Positions 58,370-64,000 of a stretch of 64,000 bases of DNA are shown one piece after another. The notes under the pieces were generated by a model that worked only from the letters and a program-made list of their open reading frames with translations, was not told the DNA's origin and searched no databases. The DNA comes from Halobacillus campisalis (lineage in GTDB: Bacteria > Bacillota > Bacilli > Bacillales > Halobacillaceae). The translations under genes were made by a program, and so were the position numbers. The stretch covers positions 372,001 to 436,000 of the forward strand of contig NZ_JAPVRC010000003.1 in assembly GCF_030345335.1 (NCBI RefSeq), given 5' to 3'. Positions within the stretch are counted from its first letter, which is position 1. The number at the start of each line of letters is the position of its first letter.

Positions 58370-59053
58370 TTACGTCAGTAAGTGACTTGAACGCCATTTA
58401 CGCGATTGCTGGATAAAGTGACCGATTTTTTCTAAAACAGGTTCTATGCTTGTTTGATCATTCAGAACATCATAATCAGCAATATTCAGACGCAGCACAG
58501 GACAAGCATTGAAATTATCGATCCAGTTTTCATAACGCTTGAACATCTCTTCCCAGTACTCTACAGGAGTCTGCTGTTCCATCTCACGCCCTCGTTCTTT
58601 AATACGGCTTAAGATATCATCGAAAGACCCTTCTAAATAGATGAGTAGATCAGGATGAGGAAAGTAAGGAGTCATGACCATAGCATCGAATAAATTAGTG
58701 TACGTATTATAATCTATTTCAGACATCGTTCCTTTTTCATAATGCATACGCGCAAAAATACCCGTATCCTCATAGATGGAGCGGTCTTGTATAAATCCAC
58801 CACCGTATTCGAAGATTTTCTTCTGTTCCTTGAATCGTTCAGCAAGGAAATATATTTGTAAGTGGAAGCTCCAGCGCTCAAAATCGTTATAAAATTTATC
58901 AAGGTAAGGATTGGTTTCGACTTTTTCGAAGGAAGTCCTGAATTTGAGAGCATCAGCTAATGCATTGGTCATTGTAGACTTCCCTACCCCGACCGTCCCT
59001 GCAATAGTAATGACACTATCATGTGGAATTCCGTAGCGTTCACGTGCGTTCAT
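58370..59053 (-). CDS. dck: Deoxyadenosine/deoxycytidine kinase
   Basis: The product (227 residues) has the P-loop GTVGVGKST (19-27), FERWSFHLQIYFLAERFKEQK, QDRSIYEDTGIFA (DRS motif), and the lid RIKERGREME. It salvages dAdo and dCyd. It closely resembles B. subtilis Dck. Its start overlaps the dgk stop by 14 bases. Confidence 0.93.
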   Translation of the reverse strand: MNARERYGIPHDSVITIAGTVGVGKSTMTNALADALKFRTSFEKVETNPYLDKFYNDFERWSFHLQIYFLAERFKEQKKIFEYGGGFIQDRSIYEDTGIFARMHYEKGTMSEIDYNTYTNLFDAMVMTPYFPHPDLLIYLEGSFDDILSRIKERGREMEQQTPVEYWEEMFKRYENWIDNFNACPVLRLNIADYDVLNDQTSIEPVLEKIGHFIQQSRKWRSSHLLT

Positions 59054-59690
59054 TTAAAACTTCTCCTTTATTCAAGTGATTCTCTACCTGTTCGACAATA
59101 TAGAGGAGATCATCTTGATGCTTTACAAAGTCCAGCTTGTCTCCGTTCAATCGAATGACCGGAACGTCAGGGTGTGTTTCTTCAAAATGATTCATATAGT
59201 CCTCATAATCCTGAGAAAGCTGCTTTAAATAGGATGGCTGGATATTCACTTCGACATCCCGATTCCTCAGTCTGATCCTCTCCAGCAGAGTTTCTAAGCT
59301 GGCATCCAGGTAAATGACCATATTGGGCTTTGGCATATCGTGTGATAATATTTCAAAGATCTGAGTATATTTCAGGAACTTTTCTTCTCGTAAAGTACGC
59401 TGGGCAAAAATCATATTTTTAAAGATATGATAATCGGCAACTACAGGCTTCCCAAGCTTCAGGTAATCCCTATCAATGTCTTCCAGCTGCTTCACACGGT
59501 TGCATAGGAAGAACATTTCCGTTTGGAAGCTCCATTCATCTATATTTTCATAAAACTTGCCTAAAAATGGATTCTCCTCAACGATTTCCTTCAGTAAATG
59601 AAAATCAAACTGGGAGGCGAGCTTTTTAGACAGAGACGTTTTACCAACCCCGATAGGGCCTTCAACGGCTATGAAAGGTAATTGTCCCAT
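59040..59690 (-). CDS. dgk: Deoxyguanosine kinase
   Basis: The product (216 residues) has P-loop GPIGVGKTS (11-19), EWSFQTEMFFLCNRVKQLED and VVADYHIFKNMIFAQRTL, as in B. subtilis Dgk. It phosphorylates deoxyguanosine in nucleoside salvage. It is the first gene of the dgk-dck unit, with a GGAGGAG site before ATG. Confidence 0.93.
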   Translation of the reverse strand: MGQLPFIAVEGPIGVGKTSLSKKLASQFDFHLLKEIVEENPFLGKFYENIDEWSFQTEMFFLCNRVKQLEDIDRDYLKLGKPVVADYHIFKNMIFAQRTLREEKFLKYTQIFEILSHDMPKPNMVIYLDASLETLLERIRLRNRDVEVNIQPSYLKQLSQDYEDYMNHFEETHPDVPVIRLNGDKLDFVKHQDDLLYIVEQVENHLNKGEVLNERT

Positions 59691-59809
59691 CTTTTCTCCT
59701 CCTTATATCAGGTGAAAACAAAATTCGATACGTTCTGACAGACAAGTACCATTTTACCATAGTGAGATGGAGGAAGTAATACGTTTATCTCCATTTTAAA
59801 ATAAATTCC

Positions 59810-59838
59810 TTTTCAATCAGCTCGTATTTTTGTATAAT
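59810..59838 (+). promoter_or_regulatory. tRNA-Arg promoter
   Basis: TTTTCA (59810-59815), 17 bases, TATAAT (59833-59838), 11 bases before the tRNA. Confidence 0.65.
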
Positions 59839-59849
59839 ATGATTCACGT

Positions 59850-59922
59850 GCCCCCGTAGCTCAGGGGATAGAGCATCGGTTTCCTAAACCGTGTGCCGCA
59901 GGTTCGAATCCTGCCGGGGGCG
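59850..59922 (+). tRNA. tRNA-Arg (CCU)
   Basis: The acceptor arms GCCCCCG and CGGGGGC pair, the anticodon loop TTCCTAA gives CCT, and the T-arm is GCAGGTTCGAATCCTGC. CCA is not encoded. It reads AGG codons. Confidence 0.96.
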
Positions 59923-59996
59923 TTTATATTAACAATTCTACTGCTTTAACTTTAGCGAAAGTAAAGGCTGAGTTTAAACGGTGGAGAACGTTACGA

Positions 59997-60045
59997 AAAC
60001 ACCTCTTCCGTTCTTGTGATCACAAGTACGGAAGAGGTGTTTTTT
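59997..60045. terminator. Bidirectional terminator tRNA-Arg / K+ channel
   Basis: AACACCTCTTCCGT and ACGGAAGAGGTGTT pair, with an inner perfect palindrome CTTGTGATCACAAG. Both exits are T-rich. Confidence 0.9.
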
Positions 60046-60070
60046 AATGCAGTATTTCTCTATCTAATCC

Positions 60071-60799
60071 TCATTTTTCTTTTTTTTCTTCCTTCATTTC
60101 TTCGATAAGTACAGAAATCTGCTGCAATTCCTGCCACGACAGGTCTTCATAACGATTCAACTGACCTTTTATGAAAGTTACCGCCGGGTGACTGGATTTA
60201 TTTTCTTTTACAAAAAACGTGGTAATCGAACCAGTCAGCATCCCGATTAACCCGATTCCTACGAGCATCAAAATAACTGCGATCAGCCGGCCGAGAGATG
60301 TTTCAGGGGAAATGTCACCATACCCTACCGTCGTTGTTGTTACAATTGACCACCACACTCCATCTGAGAAAGTGTCGATTCGAGGCTCGACCATTTTCAC
60401 AACAATTGCAGAACCAAAGATGAGCAGAAATGATACAGTAAGCACGCGGTCAAGACCATTCGTATGTAAAATGGAAAAAGCGGACCTCAGGTAACGTTTC
60501 GAGAAAGGCAGAAATTTAATGATCTTTATTAAACGAGCTATTCTTGCGAGCTGGAATGTACTATCTAAAGGTATAGCTGCAATGAAGTCGAAAGGATTAT
60601 GTTTTATGTAGTGCAGTTTATGGTCTGCTTTAGCGATTCGTATGAGGACGTCCAGTAAAAAAATGATCCAAATGAAACGATCGATAAACTGAAGAACCGG
60701 ATGGTCCGTCCATATAAATAATACGGAAGCCAAAGCTAAGAGAATCAGGAATGTCTCATAAAAAACAGCCAGCTTAGGACGTTTTGAGAAGTTAGGCAT
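60071..60799 (-). CDS. Potassium channel family protein
   Basis: The product (242 residues) has about six membrane segments. The selectivity filter TTVGYGD is at residues 156-162 between a pore helix (WWSIVTT) and the last helix. A segment RIARLIKIIKFLPFSKRYLR resembles a voltage-sensor-like S4 with regular basic residues. A charged tail (EEMKEEKKEK) ends it. It conducts K+ or cations across the cell membrane. I chose the ATG at 60799, which has AAGGAG upstream. Confidence 0.9.
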   Translation of the reverse strand: MPNFSKRPKLAVFYETFLILLALASVLFIWTDHPVLQFIDRFIWIIFLLDVLIRIAKADHKLHYIKHNPFDFIAAIPLDSTFQLARIARLIKIIKFLPFSKRYLRSAFSILHTNGLDRVLTVSFLLIFGSAIVVKMVEPRIDTFSDGVWWSIVTTTTVGYGDISPETSLGRLIAVILMLVGIGLIGMLTGSITTFFVKENKSSHPAVTFIKGQLNRYEDLSWQELQQISVLIEEMKEEKKEK

Positions 60800-60952
60800 A
60801 TCAATCTCCTTATCATATTTTGAAAAAAAGTGTTGTTTGCTGCACACACACCACGCAACTCAAGTACATATTATAAAGGATAAGACAGGTTCTTCAGACG
60901 AGTGAGATTAGTCTTTTAGAAGCTGTCTTTATTTTTTAGAGAGGTGAGACCT

Positions 60953-61276
60953 GTGGAGAATGACATTATGCAACAGGTATTGCTCTTTGCCACCATACTC
61001 TGTCCTTTTGTTACAGGAAGTGTAGAAGTCATGAAGCGTACAATCAACTTACCGAAAAATTACTTGCCCTTGATCAGTGCAGGAACGGGATTAGTGATTG
61101 GAGCATTAGCTTATCCACTGACGGATATGGATTTGGCCCTGCGTTTATGGGCTGGAGCTGGTGCAGGGTTGTCGGGTACTGGGTTATTTGAAGTCATGAA
61201 TCGCAGTCAAGGATTCACGAAGCGTTCAAAGAACGGTTCAGATTGTGGTTCGGATAAGAACGACCTTGATCAATGA
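60953..61276 (+). CDS. A118-type phage holin
   Basis: The product (107 residues) has three hydrophobic segments and the holin-5 pattern: LFATILCPFVTGSVEVMKRTINLPKNYLPLISAGTGLVIGALAYPLTDMDLALRLWAGAGAGLSGTGLFEV. This is the Hol118 family of phage holins. The GTG at 60953 follows GAGGTGAGAC. No other phage structural gene is near, but an endolysin-like amidase and an XRE regulator follow. It may be a prophage remnant or a domesticated lysis gene. Confidence 0.85.
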   Translation: MENDIMQQVLLFATILCPFVTGSVEVMKRTINLPKNYLPLISAGTGLVIGALAYPLTDMDLALRLWAGAGAGLSGTGLFEVMNRSQGFTKRSKNGSDCGSDKNDLDQ

Positions 61277-61302
61277 AAGATTGAATCTAAGCCCATTTGC
61301 TC

Positions 61303-61339
61303 GGACCAACAGCTGATGAGGTTGTTGGCCTCTTTTTTC
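61303..61339 (+). terminator. Terminator after the holin gene
   Basis: CCAACA and TGTTGG with outer GG/CC form the stem, then TCTTTTTTCT. Confidence 0.75.
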
Positions 61340-61360
61340 TGTACATAACAGTTATAAAAT

Positions 61361-61708
61361 TTACTCATTTCTTATGATTCCCCATATTTTCATAAGCTTC
61401 TGCACATCTTCTTCATTTGCGTTCGGCAGTTCTTTATACCATTTCTGTAATTCAGGATCACGGAATAAATGATTTGACTCTAATGCAGAGGAAGAAGGAA
61501 TGGGCTGAATGTTTTTCCCCATTAACCAATCAATTGAAACCTCGTACAGACTGGATAAGGCCGTAAACATCTTCGTATCAGGCTCTCTGTAATTTCTCTC
61601 ATACCCCGATAAACGAGAGTTTGAGATCTGCAACACCCCGCACACGTATGTTTGGGACCATCCTTTGTTTTCCCTGGCTTGCTTGAGACGCTCGCCTAAA
61701 GACCCCAC
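61361..61708 (-). CDS. XRE family transcriptional regulator
   Basis: The product (115 residues) has an N-terminal helix-turn-helix (GERLKQARENKGWSQTYVCGVLQISNSRLSGYERNYREPD, about 5-45) followed by a short C-terminal region. A GTG at 61708 follows AAAGGGGG. It is divergent from the amidase gene; three operator-like dyads with CGCGA lie between them, so it probably represses both. Confidence 0.9.
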   Translation of the reverse strand: MGSLGERLKQARENKGWSQTYVCGVLQISNSRLSGYERNYREPDTKMFTALSSLYEVSIDWLMGKNIQPIPSSSALESNHLFRDPELQKWYKELPNANEEDVQKLMKIWGIIRNE

Positions 61709-61756
61709 AGAATTCCCCCTTTCGTTTCTCTTGTTTATAAAAAGTATACATTATTT

Positions 61757-61857
61757 TTTCGCGAAATGCGAAATTTATTACGCGATATGTTTAATTTTTA
61801 TTGACTTATCTCTGTCTGAATTTTATAATCAACTTATTAATTGCGCGATACGCGTAA
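61757..61857. promoter_or_regulatory. Divergent promoter and XRE operators before the amidase
   Basis: O1 is a dyad TTTCGC-GAAAT-GCGAAA (61757-61773), O2 is TTACGCGATA (61778-61787), O3 is TTGCGCGATACGCGTAA (61841-61857). Between O2 and O3 lies a strong promoter, TTGACT (61801-61806), 17 bases, TATAAT (61824-61829), reading to the amidase. O3 lies just after the predicted start of transcription. Confidence 0.75.
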
Positions 61858-61875
61858 AAAGTCAGGGGATGAATG

Positions 61876-62712
61876 ATGGAATATTTAATCGCATTGGATG
61901 ATGGACATGGGATGAGTACCGCGGGAAAAAGGACACCGTACATTTCGAGTTTAAACAGGTTCATTAAAGAAAATGAATTTAACAGGAAAGTAGTCAATAA
62001 TTTAGAAGAAGAGTTGAATCGAAGCGGTTTAAAGACAGTTCTTGTCGCTCCTGGTGACGAGGATACTCCGCTCTCCACGAGAGTAAGCCGTGCGAATCAA
62101 GCGAAAGCCGATGCCTATATTTCTGTTCATTATAATGCATATGACGGCAGTTTCAGCAGCCCCGCCCCTTCTGGAATTGAACTGTTCGTCTATCCCGGTC
62201 ATCTGAACAGAGAAGCAGGAAGGCTGGCTGAAAGTATTGGGAATCACCTGAAAAAGGGGACAAGTCAACATTATCGAGGAATCAAAGAAGCTGATTTTCA
62301 AGTTTTGCGGACAACGTCCATGCCGGCTGTATTAACTGAGAATGGATTTATGGATAATCTGGATGAAGCGCTCTATATGATCAAACCTGAATTTCAGAAA
62401 GAAGTGGCGAGGGAGCATGCTCAAGGGATTTGTGATTTCTTCCGCGTGCCATATGTCAGCGATTCCGCGAAACGTAAACCATCATATGTAGGACGGAGAG
62501 TAGAATCCATTTATGATGGGCGTTTACGATTCTATCACCACCCTTCCTGGTCGGACCGGTCGCTCGCCGGCTATTTAGAAAAAGGGTACGGATTTCCTGT
62601 GATCCTTTCAAAACTATCCGTAGATGGTTACTTTCAATATGAAGTAGAGAATTCAAAAGGTGCTCGTTATTATGTGACCGCTAGTAATAAATATGTAAGG
62701 GTCGTCAATTAG
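61876..62712 (+). CDS. N-acetylmuramoyl-L-alanine amidase (Amidase_3 with phage-type C-terminal domain)
   Basis: The product (278 residues) has an Amidase_3 catalytic domain (MEYLIALDDGHGM..., zinc ligands in DDGHG, KENEFNRKV and SVHYNA, with Glu in LTENGFM). From about residue 200 an Amidase02_C-type cell-wall-binding domain follows (YVGRRVESIYDGRLRFYHHPSW...KLSVDGYFQYEVENSKGARYYVTASNKYVRVV), as in B. anthracis phage endolysin PlyL. There is no signal peptide, so it needs a holin or lysis to leave the cell. AGGGG lies seven bases before ATG 61876; another ATG is three bases earlier. It is divergent from the XRE gene. Confidence 0.92.
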   Translation: MEYLIALDDGHGMSTAGKRTPYISSLNRFIKENEFNRKVVNNLEEELNRSGLKTVLVAPGDEDTPLSTRVSRANQAKADAYISVHYNAYDGSFSSPAPSGIELFVYPGHLNREAGRLAESIGNHLKKGTSQHYRGIKEADFQVLRTTSMPAVLTENGFMDNLDEALYMIKPEFQKEVAREHAQGICDFFRVPYVSDSAKRKPSYVGRRVESIYDGRLRFYHHPSWSDRSLAGYLEKGYGFPVILSKLSVDGYFQYEVENSKGARYYVTASNKYVRVVN

Positions 62713-62954
62713 TCGGAATATGCCTGCTTATCCTTACTTGAATAAGGATCTTGGCCGAATTCAGGCGTAGTATAAAAAACAGGTGATGGAATAGACATCG
62801 TCAATTCATTATTTTCATTAAACTCATCTTTGTCTTCATTGTAAAAACGGTCGGCTATGAACAAGTAAGCCAGGAGGCCGCCTAATATCGCTATACAGAT
62901 GAGGACGACCAACAGAAACCATTTTAAGACTTTTTTCATAAACGTTTTATCCAT
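62709..62954 (-). CDS. Small single-pass membrane protein
   Basis: The product (81 residues) has one membrane helix (about 11-33, WFLLVVLICIAILGGLLAYLFI) and an acidic, polar outer tail (NEDKDEFNENNE...). Not recognised. GGGAG eight bases before ATG 62954 supports it. It overlaps the amidase 3' end by four bases, convergent. Confidence 0.65.
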   Translation of the reverse strand: MDKTFMKKVLKWFLLVVLICIAILGGLLAYLFIADRFYNEDKDEFNENNELTMSIPSPVFYTTPEFGQDPYSSKDKQAYSD

Positions 62955-63029
62955 TTGAAAAACTCCCAGCTTCGAATCATTTTTTTCTGATCAACCACTT
63001 GATATTTTCTTCAATTTTCACAGAATCAT

Positions 63030-63665
63030 TCAAAATGCTTCAGGCGGGAGGCTTTTTAATTTTCCTTCTCGAATGGATAGGATACGATCCCCTAACTTTT
63101 TAGCCTCCTGCTTATCGTGAGTGACTAGAAGGATGGGGATCTTCCATTCTTTTTTCAGTCGGTTCAGATGGTGGTAACATTCATTTTTCGTTTCTTCATC
63201 AAGGGATGAAAAAGGTTCATCTAAAAGCAAAACACCGGGCTTAGTCGCAAGCGCCCGGGCTAAGGCAACCCTTTGTTTTTCTCCACCCGAAATTTGTCGA
63301 GGATATTTATCAGCTAAATGATGGATCCGCAGCAGGTTCAGCAATTGCTGCGTGACTAGTGAGTCATAAGCTCCGTACTCGATATTTTTACGAACCGTCA
63401 TGTGGGGGAAGAGGGCATAGTCTTGAAATACATACCCTACTTGTCTTTTTTGGATCGGTAATTTATTTTTTTTGCTTTTAAATAATATTGTATCATCCAG
63501 GCTGATCTCACCTGTGTCTGGGTCAGTTAGTCCGGCGATACAATTAAGGATTGTCGTTTTCCCGGAACCGGACGGCCCGAACAAAATGACGGTCTCACTT
63601 TTTATTTGAAAGGCAGCCTGTAACTGAAAATGGGATAATTTCTTTTGTATGGATACAAAAAGCAT
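63030..63665 (-). CDS. modC: Molybdate-type ABC transporter ATPase ModC (short form)
   Basis: The product (211 residues) has Walker A GPSGSGKTT (30-38), Q-loop YVFQDYALFPHMTV, signature ISGGEKQRVALARAL and Walker B VLLLDEPFSSLD. It lacks the C-terminal TOBE/MOP domain of long ModC proteins. It lies 11 bases behind modB, so it belongs to a modB-modC unit for molybdate or a similar oxyanion; the specificity is inferred from the pairing. Confidence 0.85.
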   Translation of the reverse strand: MLFVSIQKKLSHFQLQAAFQIKSETVILFGPSGSGKTTILNCIAGLTDPDTGEISLDDTILFKSKKNKLPIQKRQVGYVFQDYALFPHMTVRKNIEYGAYDSLVTQQLLNLLRIHHLADKYPRQISGGEKQRVALARALATKPGVLLLDEPFSSLDEETKNECYHHLNRLKKEWKIPILLVTHDKQEAKKLGDRILSIREGKLKSLPPEAF

Positions 63666-63676
63666 GTAAAGCCCCC

Positions 63677-64000
63677 TTATTTCTCTGACTGGAATCGTAG
63701 TATATTTTTCTTACTCCACCAGTTCAGCCAGAGGATAGAACTGAATCCGAGCGCTAAAATAATGAAAACCCACAACCTGGCCGCTTCCATATTTCCGGAT
63801 TCGACTGCAAAGTAAATAGCTAAAGGGATGGTGTCTGTCTGCCCCGGGATATAGCCGGCAAGCATTAATGTTGCTCCGAATTCACCTAAAGCCCGGGCGA
63901 AGGTTAACACTAAACCAGCTAGCAACCCGGGCCATGCGAGAGGAAATGAGATGGTAAAAAATACTTTCCATTTAGAAGCTCCCATCGTCAGGGCTGCCTG
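63677..64000 (-). CDS. modB: Molybdate ABC transporter permease ModB (C-terminal part)
   Basis: The frame is open to the window edge, leaving the last 107 residues. The permease EAA loop (AALTMGASKWKVFFTISFPLAWPGLLAG) and TFARALGEFGATLMLAGYIPGQTDTIPLAIYFAVESG are typical of ModB/CysU permeases. It forms the membrane pore for ModC. The modA-like binding-protein gene should lie beyond the window. Confidence 0.88.
   Translation of the reverse strand, partial: QAALTMGASKWKVFFTISFPLAWPGLLAGLVLTFARALGEFGATLMLAGYIPGQTDTIPLAIYFAVESGNMEAARLWVFIILALGFSSILWLNWWSKKNILRFQSEK

Overview
The window is the replication-origin region of a spore-forming member of the Bacillaceae, most like Halobacillus and related moderate halophiles. 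The evidence is the Bacillus-type order jag-yidC-rnpA-rpmH | dnaA-dnaN-yaaA-recF-remB-gyrB-gyrA, the spore genes splAB and yyaC, many acidic proteins, and a gas-vesicle cluster of Bacillus megaterium type. Genus is an inference; no database search was possible.

Layout. 1-3.5 kb: the 3' part of an oligopeptide-binding protein, hmp (NO dioxygenase) and nsrR, its Fe-S repressor. 3.5-12.3 kb, mostly minus strand: rpsR-ssb-rpsF, ychF, a DUF951 gene, an MscS channel, a YkvI-like permease, yyaC (plus strand), a DUF554 gene, then parB-parA and noc, with one perfect parS site just upstream of noc. 12.7-18.3 kb: small accessory genes (L7/L12-like membrane protein, GyrI-like, VOC, GNAT), an ArsR-type regulator with an MFS exporter, and splAB. 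18.4-20.2 kb: a four-gene ytxG/ytxH-like operon behind a sigma-B-like promoter. 20.2-21.1 kb: an EamA transporter. 21.2-27.8 kb: a gvpQ-B-R-N-F-G-L-S-K-J-T-U gas-vesicle operon, again behind a sigma-B-like promoter and divergent from a sigma-B-type SDR gene. 29-32.3 kb: nei, a YfcE-like phosphodiesterase and an alpha/beta hydrolase. 32.3-39.2 kb: rsmG-mnmG-mnmE, jag-yidC-rnpA-rpmH (minus).

The origin lies at 39.4-41.4 kb, with DnaA-box clusters on both sides of dnaA and a DnaA-trio/AT-rich unwinding segment just before dnaN. To the right run dnaN, yaaA, recF, remB, gyrB, gyrA, an HD-GYP protein, yaaC (minus), guaB, dacA, pdxS-pdxT, T-box-serS, tRNA-Ser, dck-dgk (minus), tRNA-Arg, a K+ channel, a phage-type holin, an XRE regulator divergent from an amidase/endolysin, and the end of a modB-modC operon.

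Two things stand out. First, rsmG and noc, which are neighbours in Bacillus subtilis, are separated here by about 20 kb that carries the gas-vesicle and stress genes. Second, an imperfectly palindromic repeat of about 170 bp with short terminal inverted repeats occurs in several intergenic regions (hmp-nsrR, noc upstream, SDR downstream, mnmE-jag, dnaN-yaaA), often as pairs in opposite orientation, with shorter internally deleted copies.
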